Assembly: GCA_947305795.1 (NCBI GenBank)
Contig: CAMZEK010000022.1
Coordinates: 1 to 41,329 of the forward strand
Direction: 5' to 3'
DNA from: an uncultured Bacteroidales bacterium
GTDB taxonomy: Bacteria > Bacteroidota > Bacteroidia > Bacteroidales > F082
Length of the DNA: 41,329 nucleotides
Shown here: one piece after another, positions 1 to 10,300 of the stretch
Layout of the letters: the number at the start of each line of letters is the position of its first letter
Numbering within the stretch: position 1 is the first letter of the stretch
Program-made: the position numbers and the translations under genes
Notes under the pieces: generated by a model
Told to the model about the DNA's origin: nothing
The model's input: only the letters and a program-made list of their open reading frames with translations
The model's database searches: none

Positions 1-2
1 GC

Positions 3-95
3 GCCAAGGTCGAAAACGGCATCCTCGACATCGTCATCCCGAAGGTGACCGTCGAAGAGAAGAAACAAGCCGTCCAAACCATTGAAATTGGCTAA
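3..95 (+). CDS. Small heat-shock protein (Hsp20 family), C-terminal end only
   Basis: The window opens inside this gene; only the last 30 codons and the TAA are present. The peptide contains NGILDIVIPK, which matches the last beta-strands of the alpha-crystallin domain in Hsp20 chaperones. It ends in IEIG, an I-x-I motif of the kind that docks onto neighbouring subunits in Hsp20 oligomers. Such proteins hold unfolded cytoplasmic proteins for later refolding by DnaK and ClpB. A strong terminator follows 15 bases after the stop, so this is the last gene of its transcript. The fragment is short, so the family call rests on those two motifs. Confidence 0.7.
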   Translation, partial: AKVENGILDIVIPKVTVEEKKQAVQTIEIG

Positions 96-110
96 AGGAA
101 GGGGCTTATC

Positions 111-149
111 AAAAAAATCGGGGCGGAATATTCCGCCCCGATTTTTTTT
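111..149 (+). terminator. Rho-independent terminator after the Hsp20 gene
   Basis: A perfect 12-bp inverted repeat (117-128 with 131-142, arm ATCGGGGCGGAA) is flanked by seven A on the left and eight T on the right. It should terminate the Hsp20 transcript and could also work on the opposite strand. Confidence 0.9.
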
Positions 150-150
150 G

Positions 151-158
151 TACTTTTG
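151..158 (+). promoter_or_regulatory. Bacteroidota -7 promoter element for the porin gene
   Basis: TACTTTTG fits the Bacteroidota -7 consensus TAnnTTTG exactly and lies 19 bases before the ATG at 177. It directly follows the terminator hairpin, so a new transcript starts here. No clear -33 TTG stands at the usual distance because that space is taken up by the hairpin. Confidence 0.5.
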
Positions 159-176
159 CCGCAAAATATACAGCCT

Positions 177-1205
177 ATGAAAAAAGCGTTTTTACTCACT
201 TTAATGATCATTTTGGCCTTTTTGCAAGCCTTTTCGCAAGAAAAAAAGCCTTTCGTCACCCTTGACAATCTGCAGTTGAACACCCGTGCCGACTTCACCC
301 TCGACTACCATTTGGACAACGACAGCATCGACCACGGCTTTGCTGGAAAATACTTGGTCGTTGCTTTGGATGGCACCATCGGCAAAAAGTTCTCCTACCA
401 CCTGCGCCAGCGCCTCAACACACCCAACATCAACTTCGCCAACACCTTCTTCCAAGGCACCGACTGGGCCTACCTTAACTGGCATTTCACGGACAATCTC
501 TTCCTTTCCGCTGGTAAACAAGTGGTTGCCATTGGTGGTTGGGAATACGACTCCGACCCCATTGACATCTATTATGGCACCGAATTCTGGAACACGGTAT
601 GCTGCTACGAGGTAGGTGCATCTTTCAATTTCAAGGACAATTCTGGCAAAAACCATGTGCTGTTCCAAGTGTGCAACTCGCCCTTCATCAACGCAGCCAT
701 GCAAAGCATCTACGCCTACAACCTGATGTGGTACGGTGACTTTAACGTCTTCAAGACGACCTATTCTATCAATATGATTGAATACCAACCTGGCAAGTTC
801 ATCAACTACATCGCTTTGGGCAACAAGCTGCAATTCAAGGGCGTAGAGATGTATCTTGACATCATCAACCGCGCTTCCTTCGAACAAACCCATTTCTTCG
901 GTCAGGACATCACCGCCATTTTCGGCATCGGCTTCGACATCGGCAAAAAATGGATTGTGTTCACCAAGGCAGGCTACGACTACAACCAAGCCCAGCTGCC
1001 CAACACCGAACCATACGACCAATATGTGGTTCCTGGAAAAAAGGTTGATTTCGAGAGCATTGGCTTTGAGTTTTATCCCTTGGGCGACCGCAGTCTGCGC
1101 CTCCACTTGTGCGGCTCACACACCAGTTCAGACGGCGACAGCAAGTTCCAAGCCAACCTCGGCCTCACTTGGAAAGTCGATTTACTTCATGCATTGAAAA
1201 AATAA
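177..1205 (+). CDS. Outer-membrane porin-like beta-barrel protein
   Basis: 342 residues. The first ATG after the promoter gives a clear signal peptide (KK, then a leucine-rich core, then AFSQ, with cleavage probably before Gln or Glu). The open frame also extends upstream through a TTG at 156, but that codon overlaps the promoter. The mature protein has alternating aromatic and polar strands and motifs such as FLSAGKQVVAIGGWEYD and a C-terminal strand typical of porins. This resembles the phosphate-selective porin (OprO/P) type of barrel. It should sit in the outer membrane and pass small solutes; the substrate cannot be read from the sequence. The next gene starts 6 bases after the stop, so the two are probably co-transcribed and may handle the same solute. 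The porin fold is fairly sure; the exact family is not. Confidence 0.65.
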   Translation: MKKAFLLTLMIILAFLQAFSQEKKPFVTLDNLQLNTRADFTLDYHLDNDSIDHGFAGKYLVVALDGTIGKKFSYHLRQRLNTPNINFANTFFQGTDWAYLNWHFTDNLFLSAGKQVVAIGGWEYDSDPIDIYYGTEFWNTVCCYEVGASFNFKDNSGKNHVLFQVCNSPFINAAMQSIYAYNLMWYGDFNVFKTTYSINMIEYQPGKFINYIALGNKLQFKGVEMYLDIINRASFEQTHFFGQDITAIFGIGFDIGKKWIVFTKAGYDYNQAQLPNTEPYDQYVVPGKKVDFESIGFEFYPLGDRSLRLHLCGSHTSSDGDSKFQANLGLTWKVDLLHALKK

Positions 1206-1211
1206 TCCGTC

Positions 1212-2453
1212 ATGGCTAAAACGAAATACAACACCGTAAAACGGAACACCCTCAACTACCACGAGAGGGTGGAAAGAATCTTCAAGAAATTCGAGGAAAA
1301 ACTGAAACGTCCTTTGAAGTTCACTACCAAGCGCAGCTTCGAGGCCATCATTTTCCTCATCATTTTCTTCGCCTTCTTTGGGCTGTTGGCCTACAAGATG
1401 ACGCTGCCCAAGATGCTGAACACTTTCATGCAGACGGCCTACCACCTGCTATTGGAAACTGTGTTCTACATCATGGCCATCTGCGTGCTGATGGGCGCCA
1501 TCAGCAAGATGCTCGTCGAGTTTGGCGTGGTGCGCCTGTTGGAGAACCTGCTCCGTCCACTGATGAAGCCGCTCTACAACCTTCCGGGCGTGGCGGCACT
1601 GGGTGCCATCATGACTTTCTTGAGCGACAATCCTGCCATCATCACCTTGGCACATGACAAGAACTTCAACCGCTATTTCAAAAAGTACCAACTCGTCTCG
1701 CTGACCAACTTCGGAACGGCCTTCGGGATGGGTTTGGTGGTGGTCGCGTTCATGACGGGCTTAGGCTTCGGCAAGGGTGCCTTGATTGGCGTGGCCGGTG
1801 CGGTCATCGGAAGCATTGTTTCCACCCGTTTGATGCAACGCTCCACCCTGAAAGCCTATCCCGAATTGGATGCACCAGTCGATGAAGGGTTTGGTGGCGA
1901 CGAACAGCAGATCACCTTCAAGAGCGAAGGCAGCGTGTTCATGCGTTTCCTCAACTCACTGCTTGACGGCGGCAAGGACGGCGTCAACATCGGTTTCGCC
2001 ATCATTCCAGGCGTGCTTTGCATCTCCACCATCGTGATGATGCTGACCTTCGGCGCAGCGGGCGAAAATGGCGAATATCTCGGCGTGGCCTACGAAGGCG
2101 TTCCCGTCATCAGTTGGGCGGCCAATAAAGTCAACTTCATCTTCGACTGGCTCTTCGGTTTCAAATACGGCGCCTTGATTTCCTTCCCCATGACGGCCCT
2201 CGGCGCCGTGGGAGCCGCCATCGGCTTGGTGCCGCGTTTCATCGCTGAAGGCATCATCAACAACAACGCCATTGCTGTGTTCACCGCCATCGGCATGTGT
2301 TGGAGCGGGTTCCTCAGCACCCATGCTGCCATGCTTGACAGCCTCGGCTACCGCAAGCTCATCGGCAAAGCCATCGGCGCACACACCATCGGTGGCCTTT
2401 GCGCAGGCATCGCAGCACATTGGCTGTATGTGTTGCTGGCACTGATATTCTAA
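1212..2453 (+). CDS. Inner-membrane protein with nucleoside-recognition (Gate) domains
   Basis: 413 residues. A charged cytoplasmic N-terminus of about 45 residues is followed by many hydrophobic segments (for example EAIIFLIIFFAFFGLLAY near residue 44). The conserved stretch GAIMTFLSDNPAIITLAHD, around residues 137-155, with glycine-rich helices behind it, is typical of the Gate (nucleoside_recog) family that includes SpmA/SpmB-like and YjiH-like proteins. A second Gate-like half follows a loop near residues 220-240. Transport of a small molecule across the inner membrane is likely, but no substrate is established for most members. It lies 6 bases behind the porin gene, which suggests an outer/inner membrane uptake pair. 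Confidence 0.7.
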   Translation: MAKTKYNTVKRNTLNYHERVERIFKKFEEKLKRPLKFTTKRSFEAIIFLIIFFAFFGLLAYKMTLPKMLNTFMQTAYHLLLETVFYIMAICVLMGAISKMLVEFGVVRLLENLLRPLMKPLYNLPGVAALGAIMTFLSDNPAIITLAHDKNFNRYFKKYQLVSLTNFGTAFGMGLVVVAFMTGLGFGKGALIGVAGAVIGSIVSTRLMQRSTLKAYPELDAPVDEGFGGDEQQITFKSEGSVFMRFLNSLLDGGKDGVNIGFAIIPGVLCISTIVMMLTFGAAGENGEYLGVAYEGVPVISWAANKVNFIFDWLFGFKYGALISFPMTALGAVGAAIGLVPRFIAEGIINNNAIAVFTAIGMCWSGFLSTHAAMLDSLGYRKLIGKAIGAHTIGGLCAGIAAHWLYVLLALIF

Positions 2454-2460
2454 CGAACCA

Positions 2461-2488
2461 GTAGAGACAGAGTGCACACCGTCTCTAC
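2461..2488. repeat. Palindromic repeat of the GTAGAGAC type, copy 1
   Basis: GTAGAGAC at 2461-2468 and its reverse complement GTCTCTAC at 2481-2488 enclose 12 bases. The same arms occur at 40206-40235 and 40549-40576, so this is a dispersed palindrome. The inner part of this copy is more degenerate than the other two. Confidence 0.75.
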
Positions 2489-2516
2489 AAACCGAATCCA
2501 GACAGACCAAAATAAG

Positions 2517-2540
2517 AAAAGCGGCCCGAAAGCCGCTTTT
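2517..2540. terminator. Bidirectional terminator between convergent genes
   Basis: AAAAGCGGC (2517-2525) and GCCGCTTTT (2532-2540) form a 9-bp stem with a CCGAAA loop, with A on one side and T on the other. It lies between the Gate-domain gene (plus) and porV (minus), and can serve both. Confidence 0.8.
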
Positions 2541-2561
2541 CAACATAACATAACCATTAAA

Positions 2562-3815
2562 TTATCCTTTCTTTGCCCCCAAACTGTAAGTCAGGTTGAA
2601 GCGCAATGTATTCTCCAATGGGTTGCTTCCCACTACAGTAGAAACTGGAATCAAGTAGGAGACGTCAAGACCAAACACATTGTATTTCAGTGCGGCGCCC
2701 AGGGTGACATACTTACGGTTGCCCTTCAGCGCGGTCTCATTGAAATAGCCAGCGCGGACAGCAAAAATATTGTTATACCAATACTCAACACCAACGCCAA
2801 TGTTGATTTCGCAAAGCTCCTCATAGAACTTGCCGTAGTGCTCCCACTCACCAGTATAAGTATTGTAACCCGCTCCTGGTGCATCGTAGAATGACTGAAT
2901 CATGCCGCGCACGACGGAAACGTTGTTGTCGTAACCATATTGGATTTGATAAGTTCCCGTGTTGGGGTCGATGATAGGTTGACCTGAGAGGGAGTCTCTG
3001 GCAATGACTGGCGGTGTAGGCACCAACAGCTTGGAAAATTCCAGGTTGAAAGCCAATGAATTGTACTCATTGAGTTCAAGTTTCAGGCTGGGGCCCAAAC
3101 GCAAAGTGGTCGGGATAAAGTCTCTCTTGTCGGAAATACCGTCATAGCTGATTTTACTACCAATGTTGTTGATGGCAATACCCCAAGCGAAATCGGCATC
3201 CATGGTTTTGAACCATTCCACAGGGCGTTTGTAATACACACCGATGTCGGCAGCCACTGAAATACCTGGACGAGGATTGCTGTTATTGGTACCTATGTTT
3301 TGCGTCAGGTTGGAATAGATGAAACGACCTGAAACGGCACCCGCAAGATAATCGCCGAGCATACGTGAATAGGTAGCGTCAAAAGCCCATTCGTTTGGCC
3401 TATAATCACCCAAATAGTTATTGGCCTCATCCCTAAACTCGATGGAACCGCAACTGAAATAACGCAATGTAGCAGCCACCGCCGAGCGGTCATTGATCTT
3501 ATAGGCACCAGCCAAATAAGCGAGGTTCATATCGTTGACCAGATTCCTCAACCATGGACTGTAACCCAAACCGATGCTCAGCTTATCCTTCAAGTAGACA
3601 TACTTGGCAGGGTTGTAGTTCATGGAATAGACGTCTGGGTCGGTAGCCACGCCACAATCGCCCATGGAACCGCCACGTGCATCGGGAGCAATGGAAACAA
3701 ACGGAACAGCTGTAGTGATGACATTGGGGGCGTATCCACCCAATTTATAGCCTTGTCCGAATGAATTGGCCGCAATTAAAATGAAGGCGGCAAGAAAAAG
3801 TCTTCTGATTTTCAT
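2562..3815 (-). CDS. porV: Type IX secretion outer-membrane protein PorV (LptO)
   Basis: 417 residues with a signal peptide (MKIRRLFLAAFILIAANS, then FGQ). The N-terminal part of the mature protein has the PorV hallmarks PFVSIAPDARGGSMGDCGVA and YSMNYNPAKYVYL, followed by FadL-like beta-barrel strands to the C-terminus. PorV is an outer-membrane barrel that binds the C-terminal sorting domains of T9SS cargo and shuttles cargo from the SprA/Sov channel to the PorU attachment complex. It is also called LptO for its link to LPS O-deacylation in Porphyromonas gingivalis. It lies directly downstream of two porU-type genes on the same strand, as porU and porV are adjacent in P. gingivalis. An exact -7 element 24 bases upstream suggests it can also be transcribed on its own. 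Length and motifs make the call firm. Confidence 0.93.
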   Translation of the reverse strand: MKIRRLFLAAFILIAANSFGQGYKLGGYAPNVITTAVPFVSIAPDARGGSMGDCGVATDPDVYSMNYNPAKYVYLKDKLSIGLGYSPWLRNLVNDMNLAYLAGAYKINDRSAVAATLRYFSCGSIEFRDEANNYLGDYRPNEWAFDATYSRMLGDYLAGAVSGRFIYSNLTQNIGTNNSNPRPGISVAADIGVYYKRPVEWFKTMDADFAWGIAINNIGSKISYDGISDKRDFIPTTLRLGPSLKLELNEYNSLAFNLEFSKLLVPTPPVIARDSLSGQPIIDPNTGTYQIQYGYDNNVSVVRGMIQSFYDAPGAGYNTYTGEWEHYGKFYEELCEINIGVGVEYWYNNIFAVRAGYFNETALKGNRKYVTLGAALKYNVFGLDVSYLIPVSTVVGSNPLENTLRFNLTYSLGAKKG

Positions 3816-3838
3816 ATTCTGTTTGATTTTTTGAATTG

Positions 3839-3846
3839 CAAAGATA
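3839..3846 (-). promoter_or_regulatory. Possible internal promoter for porV (-7 element)
   Basis: On the minus strand this reads TATCTTTG, an exact match to TAnnTTTG, in the 81-base gap between the second porU-type gene and porV. No good -33 TTG is seen at 19-20 bases. It would allow PorV to be made in excess over PorU. Confidence 0.45.
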
Positions 3847-3896
3847 ACGATTATTCAGGTCGCTTATTGTATGGATGAAAAAAATTTCTTTTTGCA

Positions 3897-6800
3897 TTAT
3901 CGGGAAATCATCATACGCTGGCTCACCGTGCGCGACTTGCCCTGTTGGTCACTCAGTGTAAGACGATAGAGATAGACACCTGTGGGCAGTGCGTTGCCTG
4001 CATTGTCACGTCCATTCCACTTCAATGGTTCAAGTTGTCCATCGCTAGTCAACGAAAGGTCTTTTGAAACCGATACCAACTTGCGCCCCATGAGGTCGAA
4101 CACCTCCATGTTCACATGAAAACCACCCTCGTCGCCCACATGTATCATGGTGATATAAGTTTCCTCATTAAAAGGATTGGGATAGTTGCGCACACCCGCA
4201 AGGAACAGGTCGCCGCCAACGGTGAACCACACCTTTGCAGTTGAAGGGTTATTCTGCATATCCCACACCTTCAGCACGAACTCATAGGTGCCTTCCGTCA
4301 AGTCGGTGACAGGGATGACAATACGGCCACGACGGAAGTCGTCCATGGCCGGCTCATATTGCTCGTTCAAAATCAAATTGTCGTAGGCCGGCAAGTTGCT
4401 GCTGAGCGTGATGTCGCGACCAATGCTGAAATCATAGTGATAGATGCCCTGCGCATCATAGAGATTGGCATAGAGTGTGCCTTGTCTATCGGCCACATCG
4501 CCATTCTGGAATTCGGGGGAATTCCAATAAAAGCTGATTTGCGGGCCTTCGTTGTCGGGCAACATGGCTGGGTCGGTGCCCCCTAAAGTAATGCGTTCAA
4601 ATGCACCTTGGGCATCAAGGCAGCGAATGGAGTCGTATGCATAGTAACTGATCCGGCAGATGCCATCGTCAGGCTTGATGTCGGAAGGCACCTGGAAAGT
4701 GGCCGCAAACTTACCTGAACGCACGCTGACGCAACCTTGATAAAGCACATCCTTGTGTTGATAATACGTCGTCGAAGGATTGGCAACAGGAATGATTTTC
4801 GACTTTTGTCCAAAGAGACGAAGCCACAGCTTGCCGTTGAAATCGGCATCAATACGGCCAGCCGTGCCCCTAATTTCGCCCTCCACGCTGACCATGCTCA
4901 TGGCATGGATTCCAGTATCAAACGAATTGGCATCTTTACCATTGATCTTCAACGTAGCGACTTCCTCCTGTGGTATCGCAATGCGCAAAGCCGGGTCGCC
5001 GATGAGGAGATACATGATGTTCTTGTTGACCTCGTTGGTCGTTGAATAATTGGTCATGTCGTTTTTGCTCAGCCTCACAATATCGCCAAAGCGCAAAGGC
5101 TTGTCCTCATCATCACGCAAATACACCACTTTTGTATAAGCCTTAGAAAGAATCTTATTGCTACCTGCCTGCGTGGGACGACATGAAGTGAACAAAGCCC
5201 CTGCCCCACCATCGGGCAACAAGAAAACCTGCTCACCTGCCGAGATCACCAAAGGATCGTCGTATTTGGTGAATTCGCAAGTAGCCGTAAACAGGAAGGG
5301 AAGTTGGTTGCGATTGTGCAATTGCGGAAAATCCGAGAGGTAGAACAACTTCTTGTCGGTCAAGCCCTTCACCCCACCATGGCCTGAATAGGTCATCATG
5401 AGGAAACCCTTATCGAATGCGGTCATCAATTCATCATGCGCCTGCGGAATTTCCTCTCCCGAAGTCGTATTGACGATGGAATAAGCGTCGGCATAAATCT
5501 TTTCGGCATTCATGGAATGGAACAACGTATCCATCATCATGGCGCAGAGTTCGGTGGATATCAAATACTGCTGGCTCGCATCGTCACCAGCCATAAACAG
5601 GTGATTGGTCTTCCATTCGCCATAGTTGTTGGCAAGGTCATGATAACGCCGGATTTTGGCTATGACCGCGTCGGCTTCTGTTGTGGTTAAAACGGGTAAG
5701 CGGCCAATGCCCAAATCGAGTTTGCCGGCACTATTCAAGCCTTCATTCTCGTCCATCAAGCCGAAAAAGTCATCGGTGCAAAAGCTCAGCATGTATTCAG
5801 GTTTCTCCATGGTTTCGTAACAAGGAACCATGTTGCGATTGTATCCTTTAATGTCCCTGAAGTCGAACGAAGCCCGGCCAAAAAGCGTCACATACTTCAA
5901 TTGTCCACCGCATCTGCGATACACCATGCGAATGAAATCACGGATACCCGAAGGGTCTGTGGTACCCGTGGAAAACTCATTGTAAATCTCCTTGACGTTC
6001 ACCACAACACTCGTCAAGCCATCCATTTCTTCATGGAACTGAGCCAACTCAAAGGCTTGTTGCAAAAAGTCAGGCGCAGTGATGATGAGCATGTCAGCAC
6101 TCGTGATGGCATGAAGGTCTTGGTTGGGAAGACTTGTCCACGAGGTAATAGGACGTATTCCTGCTGGTCTGAACATAAGATAACGCCGCTCGGTGCGTTC
6201 ATCGGTGGCAAACACGAAATTACCCGAACTTTGGATGCACTCTTGCACAACGGGGTTAAGCGGCTCCGTGACGTCCCACAACTGGAAGTCAGTACTTGCG
6301 TTTTGAACCCAAATGGCGGTAACACCATACCCAAACTGATTGGTTATAAGACGAAAAGGGAAAGCACTTCCCACACGTTTCAACTGCCGCCAATAAAACA
6401 TCTCCACATAATCCAAAAATAGCAGCGGGCCTTTCTCATGGGGATAAAGACGCAACGAGAAAAGTAATGTATCGCTATCGCTGAGAATCTGCCTATCGAC
6501 AGTGGCCGCATTGCCATAATGGTATCCATCGTTCGACACAGCTGATATACTGCCATTGCTGACCAAAACATTATCATTGACCCACATGTCATAATGCAGG
6601 GAAGTCTTTTTCATTCGACCCAAAACCGAAGCATTGATGTAAATCGGCTTGTCTTTCACCAAATTAGGCAAATAAAACGGGATTTCAAGCAAAGTGTCCT
6701 GCGTATCAAGCATCTCACCGAACCAGTTCTGCCCGATGGAATAGGGTGAAAACAGTTCCTTTTCGTGCCAAGTGAAATCAGGAAACTCCGTAATGAGCGT

Positions 6801-7319
6801 CGTGGCCCCTTCGACTGGGAGCGTGGATTTGTTTCCAATGCGAAGTCCATCCTCGCCACTGTCGACGCAAAGGTAATAGTAAGTCGAATCGGAATAATAG
6901 TTCCTTTGCCTTTCGTAGATTTTGCCCGTACTGGCCTTAAGCTTCCAACGTGTGGGTTCCTGACCATAAAACAGCACATAGTCACCTTCGTCAAAAGAGC
7001 CGTCTTCAGCTCCACTGACATAGATGGCCAACTCGTTCAAATCATCGGGCCTCGATTCTGAATTGCGCTCTGGCAGCCTACCACTAACATTGCCAAAAAT
7101 CCGTATCTGGTTGGGATTGAGGTTTCCCATGTCGAAATTCATTGCCGAAAGGGTGGCATAATCGAGTTGATAGACACCTTCTTCCGCCACAGCCATCTTC
7201 ACCCATGTATGCTGACTCAAGACGGAATGAGGCGCATTGTCCTGCGCGAAGCTCCTGCCGAAACACAATAGCAGCACGAGGATACCCGTTGAAACAATTT
7301 GTATGTTGGACTTTATCAT
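3897..7319 (-). CDS. porU: PorU-type T9SS C-terminal signal peptidase/sortase, copy next to porV
   Basis: 1140 residues, close to the 1158 of P. gingivalis PorU. An N-terminal signal peptide ends at RSFAQ. A beta-rich N-terminal region with the DEGDYVLFYG motif (about residues 108-117) comes first. A gingipain-fold (peptidase C25) domain follows, with His at about 647 in YSGHGG and Cys at about 681 in TATCEF, spaced as in P. gingivalis PorU (His657/Cys690). The C-terminus carries an FlgD-like/CTD segment beginning NYPNPFNEE and ending in MMISR. PorU removes the sorting domain of T9SS cargo at the cell surface and links the new C-terminus to anchor LPS. Position beside porV and length make this the best candidate for the canonical PorU. 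It starts 13 bases after the stop of a longer paralog. Confidence 0.88.
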   Translation of the reverse strand: MIKSNIQIVSTGILVLLLCFGRSFAQDNAPHSVLSQHTWVKMAVAEEGVYQLDYATLSAMNFDMGNLNPNQIRIFGNVSGRLPERNSESRPDDLNELAIYVSGAEDGSFDEGDYVLFYGQEPTRWKLKASTGKIYERQRNYYSDSTYYYLCVDSGEDGLRIGNKSTLPVEGATTLITEFPDFTWHEKELFSPYSIGQNWFGEMLDTQDTLLEIPFYLPNLVKDKPIYINASVLGRMKKTSLHYDMWVNDNVLVSNGSISAVSNDGYHYGNAATVDRQILSDSDTLLFSLRLYPHEKGPLLFLDYVEMFYWRQLKRVGSAFPFRLITNQFGYGVTAIWVQNASTDFQLWDVTEPLNPVVQECIQSSGNFVFATDERTERRYLMFRPAGIRPITSWTSLPNQDLHAITSADMLIITAPDFLQQAFELAQFHEEMDGLTSVVVNVKEIYNEFSTGTTDPSGIRDFIRMVYRRCGGQLKYVTLFGRASFDFRDIKGYNRNMVPCYETMEKPEYMLSFCTDDFFGLMDENEGLNSAGKLDLGIGRLPVLTTTEADAVIAKIRRYHDLANNYGEWKTNHLFMAGDDASQQYLISTELCAMMMDTLFHSMNAEKIYADAYSIVNTTSGEEIPQAHDELMTAFDKGFLMMTYSGHGGVKGLTDKKLFYLSDFPQLHNRNQLPFLFTATCEFTKYDDPLVISAGEQVFLLPDGGAGALFTSCRPTQAGSNKILSKAYTKVVYLRDDEDKPLRFGDIVRLSKNDMTNYSTTNEVNKNIMYLLIGDPALRIAIPQEEVATLKINGKDANSFDTGIHAMSMVSVEGEIRGTAGRIDADFNGKLWLRLFGQKSKIIPVANPSTTYYQHKDVLYQGCVSVRSGKFAATFQVPSDIKPDDGICRISYYAYDSIRCLDAQGAFERITLGGTDPAMLPDNEGPQISFYWNSPEFQNGDVADRQGTLYANLYDAQGIYHYDFSIGRDITLSSNLPAYDNLILNEQYEPAMDDFRRGRIVIPVTDLTEGTYEFVLKVWDMQNNPSTAKVWFTVGGDLFLAGVRNYPNPFNEETYITMIHVGDEGGFHVNMEVFDLMGRKLVSVSKDLSLTSDGQLEPLKWNGRDNAGNALPTGVYLYRLTLSDQQGKSRTVSQRMMISR

Positions 7320-7332
7320 AATAATCTTATTT

Positions 7333-10300
7333 TCATTTACTTAACACTAACTTTGAAACCACCGAAGCCGTTTCGCCTGCATCGTTGGTAGTGAGTATAC
7401 GATAGATATAAACACCATTTTTGAGGTTTTCGCCACCTGCGCCACGTCCATTCCAACGTATGGGTGAAACACGCGTCGAAGAACCTCCCACGGTTTTATT
7501 AATACGGTGCACCCAACGACCCATGATGTCGAAGATGTCAATCTGCACCTGCAGGTTGTTGCCCACTTGGTTGTGCTCGAAGGTAAAACAAGTCTCTTCA
7601 CAGAAGGGATTGGGGTAGTTGACAGGGTTCTCAATGCACATGCCGTCACTATGCACCACAGTGAAACGGATGGTAGCGGTGTTGGAATTGTTGTAGATGT
7701 CCCACACCTTCAGCGTGAGCGTATAGTCGCCGTCTTCAAGGCTTTGCAACCTATAGCTGAGATGGCCCTTGCCTGGATTGTCGATTTCAGAAACAAAATA
7801 ATCGTTAAGGCAATAGGCTTCGTCTGAAGGTCCCGAAAGGGTGGCGACGATGTCATGCCCAATACCTGCACCCGTTGTGTTGATGCCGCTTTCGTCTTCG
7901 ATGAAACCTAGTAGTGTAGGACTTTCGCCCGTCAGACCGCCACTGACAAAAAGGGTGTCATCGATGAACAGATTGATTTCCGGCGGATCGTTATCTACAA
8001 AAGCGTCATCATAGAAGCCTCCGATGACGAAGTCCTCGAATCTCCCATTTGCATCAGTGACATAGTCTGTGGCATAATAGCTGACCATGCCTTTCCCATA
8101 GCGATACGAAATGTCGCGCGGCACAATGAAACTGATAGTGAAACGGCCATTCTTCACCTCCGTCTTTCCATTGAAGATGATGCTGTTATACAACGCGAAC
8201 GGGATGGCTCCCACTGAAGTTGACCCCAAAGTGCTCAGTTCGGCGGCCTTATCGTAAACGGTGACATGCACTACGCCATTGAAACTCGAAGCCACATTGC
8301 CGCTTAAGTCTTTCACCACACCTTCAATCTCCACTGGCCGCAAGGCACTGAGCGTATCACTAATGCTCACCGTTTCCACTTTCCATTTCGGATAAGCCAA
8401 CCGCAAAACCGGATCTCCGAAAAAGACATAGCGTTTTTCATCCATTCTACCTGTTGTTTTCGCCATGCGATAAACGTCGCCTAATCGCGGATGCTCTCCC
8501 CCACTGAATCCCAACAAATTATTGTATATGCCCAATATAAACTGCTTATTCGCTCCACCGTCAGTAAGCCTCGATGTGGTGAACATGGCAATCATACCGC
8601 CATAAGGGTTCAGGAAGGAATACTCACCTAATGAAGTTCGAGTATGATCGTCGTACCGGCTGAACTCACAAGTGCCCGTAATCATCAGCGGATACATCGG
8701 TGCATTGCGCCACGCATCGACATCCTTCCTTTGGAGGATGCGTTCTTCGGCCAACTGAACTTCGCCACCATGTCCAACATAATTCATCACGAGCGTACCT
8801 CTTTCCATCCTACTATTGATGGCAGCATTTACCTCGGGACAAATCTCGCCCCCTGGAGAGCTTTGCTGCTGGTAGGCATCCAAATAGATTTTGTCAATCA
8901 CCGCAGCCTCGCCGCCCATGTTGCGCAGCCTTGTTATCACACTCTCAGCCGTTTCCACAAAGCCACCCTCATCATCGGTGAAGAAAGTAATTGTGTTTCG
9001 CCAAGGTTGCATGGTATTGGCATCCTTGACAATGTAACGCTCAATCTTGTCCACCATCTGCGTGGCCTGTTCCAAAGTGCTAACGGGAAAACGCCCGATG
9101 CCAATGTCAGCCAATGAAGCATCGATGTTGCCTTCGTTTTCATCCATGCAACCAAAGAAATCGTCCGTGACGTATGTTGCGCCCATATGAAGAGAAGCCA
9201 CGGTTTCATAAGCCGGCACAAAGTCCACAATCTCCGTGCGGTTCTTGTAGTCGTAGGAGCAATCGCCCAAGAGAAGCAGATATTTCAGATTTCGGCCTGG
9301 GCTGCTGTCGAGATAGAGCATCCGGCAGAAGTCGCGAATAGCCGAAATGTCTTTGGCACCACACGAAAACTCATTGTAAATCAGTTCTGGCGTAGTGATG
9401 AAGATATTCAGGTCAGGGTCAAGCTGAGCATGGATGATCTTCAGTCTCTCGGCTTGCGGTAAAAAATCGGCATAACTGAGGATGACAAAATCCACATCAC
9501 GGATGCCGTGCAGATTCTGGTTGGCGATTTTTCCAAACGTCTTTGCCGTGCAATAAGCGTTACCGTTGAAAGCGACGAATTCGTTGTCCTGATTGCCATT
9601 CACCTTAAAGGCGAGCACAGAATTGTTGAGTTGTCCTTTCACGATGGATGGTGCCACGGGGTCGGTGACATTCCAAACCTGAAGCTGTTGCGAAGCACCC
9701 GAGAGTCGGTATTCGTACACCTTATTAATATCACCTGCCTCTGGATTGCGAAACAGCATCTGCGAGCCTGTAAAACTCAAGCTACGCCACACGTTGAGAG
9801 CCAAATAATCCACATAACCCTCCGAAACGGAACTGGGCGCGGCGATGTGTTTTAACGTCACGCCTACTGTTGCGCCCTGTTGACGACTCGTAATCCAACC
9901 GCCCACGTTATAAGCATAGGCATAGGCATTCGCCGTAGTGGTTGCAATGGAATAAGTGGCCATTTTGTTGCCGTCCACATAGACCTCAAAGCTGGCTGGC
10001 TTGTAATTTCTTCCTGCCAATTCCGCTCTCAACGTGAGATTACGCGAAGTGATTGCATTAGGAAAACTAAAACTGTAAGATTTACTCGTCGTGCCATCCA
10101 TCTTATCACCATAGTAGGTACGTCCCACTTTTCTCAAGTTATAATCCTTCGCTTCATATACCTGATAATCAAGGAATTCAGAAACCGTTGCATGGACAGC
10201 ACCCGAAGCACCCACGACTTCACTGATGCGTTTACCATTGCCCAATCCAGTTACAACGAAAGCATACGAATAGTCATCGTAGGGATTCGGTTGATGCTCA

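Noticed and set aside
201..1106. Long minus-strand open frame of 301 codons
   Set aside because: It lies entirely opposite the porin gene, which has a signal peptide and barrel features; the antisense product resembles no protein family.
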